A DNA stretch of 64,000 nucleotides from Acestrorhynchus altus (lineage: Eukaryota > Chordata > Actinopteri > Characiformes > Acestrorhynchidae), in NCBI GenBank assembly GCA_034509495.1, contig CM067512.1, forward strand, positions 6,959,468 through 7,023,467, read 5' to 3'. The position numbers and the translations under genes are program-made. Below the pieces are notes generated by a model. The model was not told the DNA's origin. It saw only the letters and a program-made list of their open reading frames with translations, and did no database searches. This document shows, in pieces, positions 48,996 to 60,199 of this stretch; the first letter of the stretch is position 1; each line of letters opens with the position of its first letter.

Positions 48996-49621
48996 TCCTA
49001 TTTTTATGTCCTCTCAGATTCATGTGCTGTTAACATGCTGCGTTCCATGCTCCAAGGTTGAGTTCCCTATCTTTGAGTACTGACAGAGCAAAAGCAGCTG
49101 TTACAAGTCTTGGTTTATGTAATATCTTATTTACCCATAATTAGCAGAGTCTGGAGGTGATAAGTCTGACTAAAGCTGTTTCCAGTGGGCGGTGTTAACC
49201 TACACATCGTGAGGGTAAATATAACCAATACAGTTTTCAGGTTTTATTTTTAGTTTATGGTTCAGCGTTTGAAGAGGTCACAGCAGTGTTTGAGGCAAGT
49301 CTGTCAGTTCCATGTATAGAACTCTCTTTATTCAACTATGCAAATAAAATACGGTTTGACGTCCTAGAGCCCCTTTAATCATTAACTGTGCACAGCATAA
49401 CAGTCTGGAATGACTGACGCTTTTATTGGTGCAACGGAGTATTATACACTGACTTTAAATGTGCCACAGCTAATCACATCTTCGAAGCAGAACTGTCTGT
49501 TTTAGGATAATTAATTTTGAATTGCACCACGGTTGTGCGTTTGCCAGCCGCGGCTTTGACATCTGCGGGTTAAATATGTTTGTTTCACACCTTGACAAGC
49601 AACGGGAGAAGGACACATGAA
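48996..49621. other. unassigned sequence
   Basis: A CpG-bearing stretch at 49525-49570 (CACGGTTGTGCGTTTGCCAG, CCGCGG). Nothing else is recognised. Confidence 0.4.
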
Positions 49622-49640
49622 TGAGAGAGAGAGGGAGAGA

Positions 49641-49689
<49 letters not shown>
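49622..49689. repeat. (GA)n microsatellite
   Basis: A GA tract with two GGG interruptions. Its 3' flank is shared with 4103-4215 and 7210-7322. Confidence 0.96.
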
Positions 49690-49691
<2 letters not shown>

Positions 49692-49734
49692 GTGTTTTCT
49701 TCAGATTAAGAAAATGCTCATTGAAGTCAATCAG

Positions 49735-49860
49735 AGAACACAGCTGTTGGGCTTTATGCACGTTTCCCCTGGAAATGGATTTGGATTCTCATATTACCCC
49801 CTGACTGCTACCATACACGGGTAACTTCTTCTCAGTTGAATCTAATGTAAATCATAAATC
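49735..49860 (+). repeat. GA-flanking segment shared with 4103-4215
   Basis: CAGCTGTTGGGCTTTATGCA at 49741 is identical to 4106. The next 100 bp are shared with gaps, after which similarity fades. Confidence 0.65.
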
Positions 49861-50174
49861 CTTTTCTCATGTTTGTTTGCAATGTTGATTGATAGCTTAA
49901 ATACAAGTAGGGAAGCTGACATGGTGGGAGCATATTTTCCCAATAGCTTCAAACTGGTGATCCAGAATCAGTCCTTAAAGCCCCTCTCTACTGGGTTTAA
50001 ATATAGAAACACACAATGATATTCCACAGAATAAGCATTTACCAATGCTATATTGGAAATAGTAGTGCAAATGATTTATATTTAAATGCTCCAAAAATCA
50101 TGAGATACAGTCCACTCAAAACTGCAAGGGTAAGTAAGTAAGTAATTATACTGATTTGACCGACTGTGTTTTAG
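49861..50174. other. unassigned sequence
   Basis: Only a short AAGT run at 50130-50147. Confidence 0.45.
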
Positions 50175-50312
50175 AGTCTTACCTTGTTCCAGCACACCTG
50201 ATCCAACCAATGAAATAGTAGACGAGACCACGCGTAGCGGAACTGTGTGTGTTACAAAAGGAAAACAAGCAGGGCAGTGGTACTCCAGGACTAGAATTGA
50301 GAACCATTGTTG
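50175..50312 (-). repeat. common ostariophysan dispersed repeat fragment
   Basis: TTCCAGCACACCTGATCCAA, then GGGCAGTGGTACTCCAGGAC and TAGAATTGAGAACCATTG, match a family very common in carps, catfishes and characins. Relatives occur at 29085 and 40745. Confidence 0.55.
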
Positions 50313-50624
50313 TAATATTTCTGTCAGGTGTATCTTTGTACAATGCTATTGATTGTAGATCTATATGTCATATGGATGTGTCACAGTAGTATTTGTTTTA
50401 GAAAAACAAACAAACAAACATACTTCATAGACAGTCTCTTAGTGTCTTTCTTTTCAGAGAAAGTGCATAATTGTAGTGGACCTCAGTTACTCCACCCTTG
50501 AACTAGCAGGACTCTATTTCTTAAAAGCACCTCAGTGTTAAGACCATCTGAACTGGTGGAGAGATTGTTCAGTGTGCTGCTTTTTAAAGATGCTTTCAAA
50601 AAGCCCAATCCTAATCTTTATCAT
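50313..50624. other. unassigned sequence
   Basis: Nothing recognised. Confidence 0.4.
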
Positions 50625-50775
50625 TTAATAATCTCCAGGCAAATCATTCATTATTATTATTATTATTTTTATTTTTTTTCAAAGCTACTTTTACCATGAA
50701 GGTAATAGTATAGGGCACTGTGGGACACATTATCCAGATACCCCTTCTAAATAATGAGTGGAGTCATGGATGTCC
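50625..50775 (+). repeat. direct repeat, left copy (partner 50968-51115)
   Basis: TAATCTCCAGGCAAATCATT, an AT-rich insertion (ATT)n at 50650-50680, AAGCTACTTTTACCATGAAG, GTATAGGGCACTG and TATCCAGATACCCCTTCTAA parallel the right copy. Confidence 0.65.
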
Positions 50776-50789
50776 ATCATTTGGGGTTA

Positions 50790-50967
50790 TGCTGAAGAAT
50801 ACTGAGGTTGTTCACCTTCTTCATTTTTCCATTCACGGTGTGAAATGTTCCCCTTCAGCATAACCTCAGAATCAACTACTATGACCACCATGCTATAGCT
50901 GGTACAATATTCTTGGGATTGAATACCTCACCTTCACTCCTCCAAGCATCTTTGCCTCCTTTATATT
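50790..50967 (-). pseudogene. Tc1-like fragment between direct repeats
   Basis: ACCATGCTATAGCTGGTACA, ATATTCTTGGGATTGAATAC and CTCACCTTCACTCCTCCAAG resemble 52785-52850, the antisense C-terminal part of Tc1-like lineage 5. Confidence 0.55.
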
Positions 50968-51115
50968 TTAATAAGCTGCAGGCAAAATCATTCAGGACAT
51001 TTTTCCAAAACCACTTGCTTACAGTGTAGGGCACTATTAAAAGTATCCAGACACCTCTTCTAATTAACTAGCCCATCAAAGTATCCAGACACACTGTCTA
51101 ACTAGCGAGTCCATC
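50968..51115 (+). repeat. direct repeat, right copy (partner 50625-50775)
   Basis: TAAGCTGCAGGCAAAATCAT, CCAAAACCACTTGCTTACAG, GTGTAGGGCACTATT and TATCCAGACACCTCTTCTAA follow the same order as the left copy. A further TATCCAGACACACTGTC motif follows at 51078. Confidence 0.65.
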
Positions 51116-51135
51116 ACTGCCTTCTATTCTTCCGA

Positions 51136-52233
51136 AGCCTTTAACTTGAGGTTTTTGTAGTTTGACATATATTAATTGGCAATATATTAATTAATTGTTG
51201 TTATTTTCATGTGATCCTATGGTCATCAAAAAACATTTGTGTGATTTTGACCATGTTTTGATATTATTTTTTTGCTTGCAAGGACTAAATAACACATTAT
51301 ATATTGAGCACTCTCAAACAGGATAACCATTACGAGTGCTTTTGAGCAGGAACTACTGTAAAGTTGATTAATTATTTGTACTGTTTATATTGTCAAGAAT
51401 ATTTATAACAATAAGTTCTTCAAAAAATGAACAGTAGTTAATAAAATAATAATAAAAAACAACCTGCATGCTCTTTATTATTTAGTAGTATTTATCTGTA
51501 TCGTATTATAACGTTTCAGGACTTTTATTCTGAAATTTGAACACTCTGTGAGCAAACAGCCCCTCCTCCTATTTTCCTCTATAACCCAATGTCTGGGTCA
51601 GTGAAATCATCAGTCACACCCCTGTTTTTTTCACTTAGAGTCTGTGTGCAGGGTGAGCATTTTCATTGGGAGAGACGGTAAACGTGCACATGAAAGCGAT
51701 TTTGGCATTTCAACTGGAATCTAATTCAGTTGGAATTTTGTGAATTTTAGTTGTTTTCTGAGGTCATTTTCCAAAGGATGAGGCCACAATGCTTAGATAG
51801 GGTAAGTTTGTTATATGTATATCATGTCTGTAGGTTACTCAGATGCTGAGATTTGACTAGAAAACATCATGTAATTGCCAGCAAAGTGTGGATATCTGGT
51901 TCTGAGAATTGAATATTGTTCGGAATATGTAGAATATGAGGTCTAGATTGCTCTTATGGCTGAAAATCATAACAGTACTGTTTTGACATTAGGTGCACTT
52001 TTCCAAGATGAGTAAAAGCAGAAAATAGCACATCAAATTCCCTTCAAATAGCCGTGATTTTTTGGGGGGAATGGCTCAAACCAGTTGTATCTGTGTTGGA
52101 AATCACAATGCTGGAACATATATCAAGGTGTTTTAATACATTACCAGAAAACGAAGAGTTTGATCACATTCAGTTTGAAGCATGTCACGTGTAATGGATG
52201 TTGGAGACTCGGTTCATCTTTGTAGTGTGAAGG
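51136..52233 (+). repeat. family P repeat, longest copy, TTAA at right end
   Basis: Starts near CCTTTAACTTGAGG; shares with 47203 GTAGTTTGACATA, TTTTGACCATGTTTTGATA, AAATTTGAACACTCTGTGAG, CAAACAGCCCCTCC, ATGTCTGGGTCAGTGAAATC and AGAGTCTGTGTGCAGGGTGA, and with 10330 AATTCAGTTGGAATTTTGTG. The right end …TAGTGTGAAGG is followed by TTAA (52234-52237). The roughly 1.1 kb are noncoding. The inverted similarity of the termini is only CCTT, so classification as piggyBac-like is tentative. Confidence 0.65.
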
Positions 52234-52237
52234 TTAA

Positions 52238-52614
52238 ATCATTTCCAGGAATAAGGAAGAAAGACTTGTAAACTGTACTTGTTATTAAGGGAACAAACCT
52301 TTGAGTAACTTCTGGGAGTGAGGATTTAATCCACATAACAAGAGTATACTATATATTGCCCTGGTTATTTTATGTATTTGTTTACAAAGAAGAAAGGAAG
52401 ACAGTAATTTCTCTCTGAAGAATTTCATCTCTCTGTTCTGTTGCCAGAGAGTTAGAATAGTAGAAGTGTGTATCATTCTTTGATCTTCGTTTCAGCTCAC
52501 AGTGAGATGTGGAAACCCCAGTGTACCTTATTTGCTGCCTTAAAATTGAGTCCTTTGTGTTGATGTGAAAACAGCAATCAGATGTCACTACAACTCTCAG
52601 TTGTGAATGGAAGT

Positions 52615-52618
<4 letters not shown>
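52238..52618. other. unassigned sequence
   Basis: Nothing recognised. Confidence 0.4.
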
Positions 52619-52692
<74 letters not shown>

Positions 52693-52710
52693 ACACACAC
52701 ACACACATAC
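52619..52710. repeat. (CA)n microsatellite
   Basis: A long CA tract with two CATA interruptions after 52686. Confidence 0.97.
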
Positions 52711-52779
52711 ATCACAGACATGAATACCATGACAATGCTGGGTTTAAAATATTTTTTTTGAACTCTATTTTTACAGGAC

Positions 52780-53215
52780 ACCCCCACCATGCTTAACAGT
52801 TGGTACAACATTCTGAAGGTGGAATACCTCACCTTTACTCATCCAAAAAACTTTGCCTTATCTTACCATGAAACATTTCTCCAGAAGGTGTTTTCTTTGT
52901 CCATTTAGTTCATCTGCAAACTGCAATCAAGTTTTACTGTGTCAGATTTGGAGCAGGGGCTCAAAACAGGGGCTCAACCGTCAGTATGTAATGTAAAATT
53001 CACTGGTCTGTAGACATTGATACTGGTGTTTCAGCAGCTTCCATTCAAACCAGCAGTTTCCTTTCAAACCAGGTTCTTTTCAGCTGAAGGAGGCAGTGTG
53101 AATGTTCATGGTAATGTCTGCACTGAGCTCGCTGGTCAATCCAATGAGTGCAGTCAAACACCCTTTTCATGTGGGCACAATGAAGCTACCAGCTATAGTC
53201 AATTATGATCAGTAA
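52780..53215 (-). pseudogene. Tc1-like transposase fossil, lineage 5
   Basis: ACCATGCTTAACAGTTGGTA, CAACATTCTGAAGGTGGAAT, CATGAAACATTTCTCCAGAA, GGTGTTTTCTTTGTCCATTT, CAAACTGCAATCAAG and GATACTGGTGTTTCAGCAGC are antisense landmarks of a common fish Tc1-like family, from the KHGGG region towards the N-terminus. There are many indels and no open frame. Confidence 0.75.
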
Positions 53216-53360
53216 CAGTTCAGATACCATTGCCTTGGGACCTTAAAATAAATGTAGAAATTTTAGAACCAATAATCAATAATCAAAGTAAATATAGCAC
53301 CCTGTAATTGTAATATGACCTGTACATCATGGACTAATACTGTTCTAGTATATAAAGACA

Positions 53361-53362
<2 letters not shown>
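53216..53362. other. unassigned sequence
   Basis: Nothing recognised. Confidence 0.4.

Positions 53363-53422
<60 letters not shown>
53363..53422. repeat. (TA)n microsatellite
   Basis: About 30 TA units. Confidence 0.97.
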
Positions 53423-53426
<4 letters not shown>

Positions 53427-53860
53427 GATATAAAGATTCTATCAAAATAAGAGTGTAATACAGAAGAAGACATTTCAGACCAGTATCAAATCAAAGACAG
53501 AGTGATAGAATGAAATAGACAGAGGCAGTGTTTACTGTTCAGGGTCCTTTGGTGGGCAGGGGGGAAGGTGCTATGAAGCTATATGAGCATTTGCCAGAGG
53601 GGAGAGAACAGGGAGTGAGATGGGAGGCAGACATCTATGTTGATGGACTGGGCCTTCATCCAGCATCAGATTGTATAAATAAAATAGAGTTGAGGGAGGT
53701 CAGAACCAGTGGGTTTTTGAGGCGGTTCTAACTGTAGCATGTTTTTTTTTTCTTTTTTTTTTTTTTTTTTTTTTTTTTTTAGTTTTAAGATTTAGTCTGT
53801 AGGGTACCAGCCTACTGTGGTCCATATGGATAGATTATTATTTTTTCTTTGTTTGTTTGT
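53423..53860. other. unassigned with poly(T)
   Basis: The 67-codon frame 53528-53731 has mixed composition and no known motif. Poly(T) at 53742-53780 and a short TTTG run at 53846-53861. Confidence 0.4.
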
Positions 53861-53861
53861 T

Positions 53862-54128
53862 TCTTCTGTCACACACAATGCTCCCGACGGTAGGAGTGTG
53901 TATACAAGCACATGCCACTTCCAATACATATGAAGTCAGCTGCTGCCATTTCACCATTGCTGGGCAGCCAGTGTGCTCAAAGTAAAGTTCTGAAACACAG
54001 CTAACAGATGCCTATGCCATCTGGTATCACACTAGATGTGGTGTGGGAAGAGAGTGCCTTCTACCCAAAGAGAGAGAGCATGGACAATTTTGCTCTCTCA
54101 GACTCCAGCTGCCGATGGAAACTACTTT
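53862..54128 (-). repeat. SINE-like fish repeat, head-truncated
   Basis: GTGCCTTCTACCCAAAGAGA, GAGAGCATGGACAATTTTGC, TCTCTCAGACTCCAGCTGCC and GATGGAAAC match the body of a common ostariophysan tRNA-related SINE. The part that would carry the polymerase III boxes is missing beyond 54128. Confidence 0.5.
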
Positions 54129-55918
54129 TCCAAAGAGCCATTTTTGGTTTTTGACATAAAGAGCTTTAGGGACAGCCATAGTCTGGAGTTAAGATGAACT
54201 GCCTTCTGACTGGAAGGTTGCTGGAATGAACTGTACAGTTCTTTATGCAACCAAAGTGGAAAGATTTGAAGAACCTTCATTTTCCAGAGTGTATGTTTAT
54301 TTAGTAACATGAGAACTGAGCGGAAGAGTGTGTGACACCTCATTCACATCACAATGAATATGGATGACCCTCAAGTACAGTCCAAATGTCTCGAAAAGCC
54401 AGTTAATGAATCTGTTTATAAAACAATTATCATATTAATCAAGTCTCATGAATTTCTGATGAGCTGGTAAATTGAATACATACATGCAAATAGAATTGCC
54501 GCAATGAACAGGGGTTATTTAGGCACCTGAGGAATGTTGTCAAGTAGACTTACCTCACAGAGTTCCTTGAGAGTACTTGCTTATGATCCTGCATGATTAA
54601 GAGGAAGAGGATTATTGAAATTAAGAAAAGCCTATCACCTTCAACCATCTCCAATCATTTTAGTTTAATAAGTTTTCCTACCAAAGTGGCATGAATTCAG
54701 TGAGTGAGTGTCATTAGAGCCCTTCTCTAAAGAGCTTTGCATCAGTATTCCTAGCCTTCGAAGGAGCTGAAGGGCATGTTGACCACAGATGGCTGAGTTT
54801 AGATGGCAAGGGCCACATTAATAAAAACTTAATGGTCAACAGCTGTAACTGAAAAGCCAACCAGGTCAGACAAAGCATGCGGTGTATTTTAAAATGCAGG
54901 TATTAACATACTTGAATATGCATAAGTGCAGGGCTGTGTTTGGTAAGAAAAATACAAAAGGAAAAGATTGCATTGCTATGGGATGTTAAATGAATGCTTA
55001 AACGTTTGCTTAGGACTTGGCCCACGTGTTAATGCTCAGTCATTTGTGTCTGCATTAGAGATGATAGGGTTTGACATTTTCATGGTACGATAGCCACAGT
55101 TATATCACATTTTCCCAGTATCACAGCATTAAAGACACACAAGGTGGTAAAGACCAGAAGCAAAATTTTCTATTATCAACATCACCACATAAATATGCAT
55201 TTGCACATATTTCTTCTGCCATTGCTCATGTGCATTATTTTTTTTTTCCTTTAAACTAAGGAAAAGACACATCATATCCAAGCATAAATATCTGTTTTAC
55301 ATGCCTGTAGGATGAAATGCAAAGCCATAGCTACCATTACTATAAAATCCAATGTCTTCTGCATGGATAAATGTATACAAAGTCTCTCTGGTGTTTTTCA
55401 CGGTGACTGGAGAGGGAGGGATAAATTGCTTAAATATATTGAAAACTATTAGTGGGACATAATACTTTTGAAACTCTAAAGTCTTATCTGAATGGAGGTG
55501 GAGTAAAATATTTTACTGCAGGTCATCTGTGAAATTCATGGCCAATTTGCACTGAATAAGAATACTTGGTATAAAAGATTGCGATGGGAGTGGCAGCTCA
55601 ATATTCACCGCCACCTTCTATTAAAAACAAGTAATTAGTGGCTTGATCACTTATAAAGTATTAAAGAATGATAACCAAACTTCTAACCCACTAGTGATTT
55701 TGAAAATAACAACGCTACACTCTACTCATACTGTATGAACCAGCCTGTATTCACCGTCAAACACAGCTCGCATTTTAAACGAGGTTAAAGGTGTTAAACT
55801 ATGCCAAACTAATCCTGTCTGAATAGGCTGTGTTTATACTTGTCAGCTCTGGTGCTATTAAAACAACCCGCTGTGTGATTGCTCTGTTAGTGTGGATTGT
55901 TAGAGTAGTTTTCACACC
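54129..55918. other. long unique-looking block, candidate conserved noncoding region
   Basis: About 1.8 kb without microsatellites or recognisable transposons, the longest such block in this part. 54400-55060 has balanced composition and AT-core motifs (TCATATTAATCAAGTCTCATG, GGTAAATTGAATACATACATG, CACATTAATAAAAACTTAATG). No coding signal was found. Conservation is only inferred from its undecayed appearance. Confidence 0.35.
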
Positions 55919-55922
55919 TGAT

Positions 55923-55985
<63 letters not shown>

Positions 55986-55989
55986 TTTT
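55919..55989. repeat. (TTTA)n microsatellite
   Basis: About seventeen TTTA units. Confidence 0.97.
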
Positions 55990-56352
55990 TGCTTTGGTCC
56001 AAATCAGTTAGCAAGTTTTTAAACTCGCAGTGTTTGCTTTCACACAGGGGATGAATGCAGACACACAAAAATGCATCACAATAAACCACCTTAGAGCAAT
56101 CTCTCCACTAATTAGTCAGCACTGTCTAGGGCAGGAGCAAGAATGGAAATACTGTCCAGTTGATGTTGGAGCCGCAGCAGTGATGAGATTTGTTTATAGC
56201 TGTAGTGATAATCTGACCAATAAACCAGGTTAAACTACATTTAAGCTGCTTTGCTCTGACCTCCGGAGTAAACCTGATAGTTGAGTCAGATCAGGGTTGG
56301 ATCACGTTCTCACCACAAACAACCAGAGTTTGTTTAGCACTGGACTGAGAGA
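55990..56352. other. unassigned sequence
   Basis: Nothing recognised. Confidence 0.4.
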
Positions 56353-56477
56353 GATGGATGGATGGATGGATGGATGGATGGATGGATGGATGGATGGATG
56401 GATGGATGGATGGATGGATGGATGGATGGATGGACGGAAGGATGGATGGATGGACAGACGGACGGATTGGATGGATG
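56353..56477. repeat. (ATGG)n microsatellite
   Basis: About twenty ATGG units then a degenerate tail with ACGG and ACAG variants. Gives WMDGWMDG frames that are artefacts. Confidence 0.97.
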
Positions 56478-56639
56478 AAATGTCAGTGCAATGATTAAGA
56501 TCGATAATGTCCAGCGATATTTAGTGAGCCTGTCCTGTTTGTGGCTCAGTGTATAATGTCCTGACACAGTAAAGGGGAGCTGTGCTGTGTGATCACTGTT
56601 GGTACAAATGACCTCCTGTATTGCTGGTTTCCATCTGCA

Positions 56640-57480
56640 CATGCTGGGGCCTTTGAGACAGGTAGTCCAGGACCCAGGCCATCATTGACTTACCTACATG
56701 CATTTTCTCCATGGGATAGACATGAGAAGTTGGATGGTATTAAATGCACTTGAGATGTCAGAAAAAGATTCTCGCTGTGATGTTGTTCTGGTCAAGATGA
56801 GAGTGTGCCTTCTGCAGTAGATAGATTACTGCATCAGACAAACCGAGCTGCTGTAGATAAGCAAACTGCAGGGGTTCCAGAAAAGGGCAGACGAGAGGTC
56901 TTAGATGTACCAGCCGTTCCAGGACCTCCATGATGTGGGATGTTCAGCTGAGTGGAACAGACCCTCGGTACTCTTGAGCTGATTCGATCTGGTCCAGCCG
57001 CTTGCCCAGTTTCAGCTTCTCCAGCTGTCTTTTTATTTGGGTGGTTGTCACCTCTAGAGGGGGATGAGGGTCTTTGGATAATGACTATGGAGGAATCTGG
57101 TGTTAGTGTGGAGTTAGCAGAGAATGTGGAGGTAAGGCTACAGCTACTGGAGGTTGGTGGTGTCGTGCTGAACCTGTTAAAAACACATTAAATTTGTTGA
57201 CAGTGTCCAAACTGTCCCCCACAGGTTGATTTTCATCATACCAGCCTAAACCTCATTTGCATTGTTCTGTTGAAGCTTTCCATCCAGCGTCCTTCTGTAG
57301 GCCTCCTTACTCTCTCTCTCAATTTCACCTTCAGCTTCTTCTACACAGTCCTTAGTAGGACCTTGTCTTCTTGTTTAACAGCTCTTTTAGGTCATTGGTG
57401 ATCCATGGATTGTTGTTGGGAAAACAACACACCCGCTTCACTGGAACAATAGTCAGTGCGGACATTTATGTAGTGTGTTA
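56640..57480 (-). pseudogene. Rex1/CR1-like LINE reverse transcriptase remnant, antisense
   Basis: On the minus strand, from high to low coordinate: NNNPWITNDLKELLNKK (about 57420-57370), a diverged linker with KLKVKLRE, TEGRWMESFNR (57315-57260), then LERLVHLRPLVCPFLEPLQF AY (56925-56860), LGLSDAVIYLLQKAHSHLDQ (56850-56795), a position equivalent to FFDFSSAFN (56765-56735) and MAWVLDYLSQR (56685-56655). This order is the linker and finger-palm part of Rex1-type LINEs. Stops and small deletions abolish it. The YADD-containing part lies beyond the low-coordinate end and is missing. Confidence 0.87.
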
Positions 57481-57805
57481 TGCAGTCTGAAATGGGAATG
57501 AAAGAGTTCAGAAGCTGAATGCCACCTCCACGCCAGCTGCCAGTGGAATGGAATCAGCAACAACCATGGCCATGAACTCCCATGGCAGGTATAAGTAAAA
57601 CAAAGTCTGCTGTTCTGATACCTTCATGTTCTTAGTAGTTCTTGGACTGCTTTTTATATAAGGGCCATTAGCAGCCCTGTGGTTGCTCAGCAAAAGGTAC
57701 TGGATCTTCTTTCAAAAGTGGTACATGTGATCTAAGTAGAAGTTGCAGAGATGGTCATACAGCACACCGATTAGCAAGTATTAGATTATTTTGTTCCCTC
57801 CCCAC

Positions 57806-57806
<1 letters not shown>
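57481..57806. other. possibly more LINE, otherwise unassigned
   Basis: 57500-57710 may be upstream LINE sequence of the antisense element. I could not place it with confidence. Confidence 0.35.
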
Positions 57807-57836
<30 letters not shown>

Positions 57837-57877
57837 AAATTAATTAATTAATAACGACAATGATGATGATGATGATG

Positions 57878-57915
<38 letters not shown>
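57807..57915. repeat. (AAAT)n, (ATG)n and (AAT)n compound repeat
   Basis: AAAT units to 57852, then a short ATG run, then about fifteen AAT units. Confidence 0.95.
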
Positions 57916-58310
57916 TGTCACTGATTAAGAGTGTATCTAGCCCCCTCAACTTCTATCCAGCCCACATATTAAATTCTGGCTGCAATGAAAGATCAGCCAG
58001 GATAACAAGGTAATCACTCAAGGCAAACAGTCAAACCATAACATGCCTGACAATAATGGCTCCACACTAAAGTGTGCCTACTGTATTTTGGAGACACAGG
58101 GGTCTTTTCTCCTGAATACTGTCTTTAGCAAGTAAGCTGTGTGTGCTCACTGTGTGTGATTACCGTCAGGTCACTGATTTGATCACTCAAGACCATTCCA
58201 CTTTATGGACCTGACAAACTCCATAGTTGTCTTGATGATATGTTACAAGTCTTTTTCTTTTCTTTTTTTATTTCTACACCTTAGAAAAACACCTCTGAAA
58301 TACCACTAGC
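57916..58310. other. unassigned sequence
   Basis: Nothing recognised. Confidence 0.4.
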
Positions 58311-58475
58311 AGTCGTACGTGCCCAATGCCACCATGTTTCACAGATGAGGTGACACAGTGTTTTTTTTCCTCCACACTTTCCTCTTCCTGTCACTTCTGG
58401 TTAGAGTTCATCACATCTGTCGTTAATACTTTATCTAAAACTCTGAAGGCTTTTATATGTAGTTCTAAAACTAAC
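58311..58475 (-). pseudogene. possible Tc1-like fragment, antisense
   Basis: GCCACCATGTTTCACAGATG and AGAGTTCATCACATCTGTCG have the look of the antisense KHGGG-to-DE region of Tc1-like fish elements. Short and weak. Confidence 0.35.
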
Positions 58476-59093
58476 CGTGGGGTCTTTTTCTTCTGTGGAT
58501 TTAGACACATTTGTGGTACAGCATATTCTAGATGCTATTTTTCCTTTCCGTTATCTTTTAATGACTGAAAAAAAAACAAAAGAAACAAACACTCACATTG
58601 TCTTTAACTATATACAATATTACTTGGTATTCAATTTGTTGCAATATTTTCATCTGTGATAGGCTATGTTTGGTTCATAAATTGATGGTAGATAAAAGGT
58701 TTGTTGGTAATGGGATCATCTGGCACTCACCTTTCCTTAGTCCTCCTTAGTCACAGTCTGGAATGTACTTTTGCTTTATTACAGCTGCAATCTAACAGAA
58801 CCACCATCTGGCTGTTCTTTCCTGATCTGAAGACATACCAAACTACATGCATAGCTAATTTTGTGGTATGTGCTACATAGGCTATGTGTTCTTAAAAAAA
58901 AAAAATACTATTGCAATTGAAAAAGAACAATAAAAACAATGCATTAACTAAAACCAAATTCAAACCATGTTCCTATAGTATTTATATATGGCCTGCCTCT
59001 ATATGTAGCCTATATGTGTACATTTGGATGGTAATTGAAATGAACAAATTATATAGACATGCTTCTGAATTAGTGTACTCTGGTACTTTAAGG
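58476..59093. other. unassigned AT-rich sequence
   Basis: Nothing recognised. Confidence 0.4.
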
Positions 59094-59277
59094 CAGCGGT
59101 CCCCAACCCCCGGGCATAAATAATTGGTACTGCACAATAAATCGCCAGCCCCCTCCGTCGAGAGGTTGAGAAGAGATGAGTAGAGCTTGTGCGTCATCCC
59201 CCCAGTTGTGAGGTTGTGAGTAGTATCGATGCCTTGAATGAAGGCAGGAGTCAATAGGCACAAGTTGGGGACCACTG
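59094..59277. mobile_element. 184-bp hAT-type MITE with perfect 8-bp target duplication
   Basis: The left terminus CAGCGGTCCCCAAC and the right terminus GTTGGGGACCACTG are 14-bp inverted repeats with one mismatch. The element is flanked by identical CTTTAAGG at 59086-59093 and 59278-59285. An 8-bp duplication with CAG…CTG ends is diagnostic of hAT transposition. The 184-bp interior has no coding sequence. Its intact duplication suggests a recent insertion. Confidence 0.93.
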
Positions 59278-59285
59278 CTTTAAGG

Positions 59286-59731
59286 CATACCCATTGCTGA
59301 CACAGATGCTCTGGATCACCTGCACATGAGCACGAGGGCACTATGCCCAGTGTCAAGCATTGGTAAGAGGGGATTAGGCCTGTCGAGTAGTGGAAGTACA
59401 ATTTGTAGTAATTGATCATTCAATATATTTGGGAGATGGAGTGAATAGAAACTGGCCTCACTGGTCTCACTAATACTATTCTAGTGAGGTATTTTGTGCA
59501 ATCTAGTACATACCTAGCAAACCACAATATATTAGCAGAGTACATTGGGGAGCTTTTGCTAATATTTGGAGAAATCTTCCAATCAAGCAAAATTGCTTGT
59601 GCCGCTTGCTGTAACTCAACCCCAAAGCATGACAGATCCCCACCCATAGTGTGTCAGTTGTCGAGGTGTTCTTTATGAAATGTTGCTCTTTCAGGCTGAT
59701 TATACCACTGAGTGCACCACTCTCTGGATGC
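59286..59731. other. unassigned sequence
   Basis: Nothing recognised. Confidence 0.4.
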
Positions 59732-59934
59732 CAATAAATAAATAAATAAATACATAAATAAATAAATAAATAAATAAAAATTCCAGGCAGTCATAAAGTT
59801 ATTTGGATTTGCCTTTCTTATCAGCATACCAGCAGCTATTTTAGGCTTTTTTATTATATATTTCATCTTCATCACATCTTAATTTAACTTCTAAAGCTTA
59901 GCATTTGAACAATATTTTGCAGTGCACATTATTT

Positions 59935-59973
<39 letters not shown>

Positions 59974-60025
59974 TTTGTTTATTTGTTTATTTATTTATTT
60001 AACTATTTATTTATTTATTTATTTT
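59732..60025. repeat. (AAAT)n and (TTTA)n tracts flanking 150 bp
   Basis: An AAAT tract at 59732-59778 and a TTTA tract at 59931-60025 are complementary and face each other, so the segment could form a hairpin with a loop of about 150 bases. Confidence 0.85.
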
Positions 60026-60145
60026 TCTGAGCTATGTCTACTTTCACTGCCTGTAAATTTTATTGAAGAAAATTAGGGTGAGAGACTCTTAATAATATTA
60101 GCACACTACTCTATTAGGACATCTGGAACGATCCATTCTAGTCAA

Positions 60146-60146
60146 G

Positions 60147-60191
<45 letters not shown>

Positions 60192-60199
60192 CACACACA
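60146..60199. repeat. (CA)n microsatellite
   Basis: A CA tract with one AAAC interruption. Confidence 0.96.

Noticed and set aside
58982..59419. A 145-codon minus-strand frame, the longest in the window
   Set aside because: It runs straight through the hAT MITE including its inverted ends and target duplications, so it is not a conserved gene.
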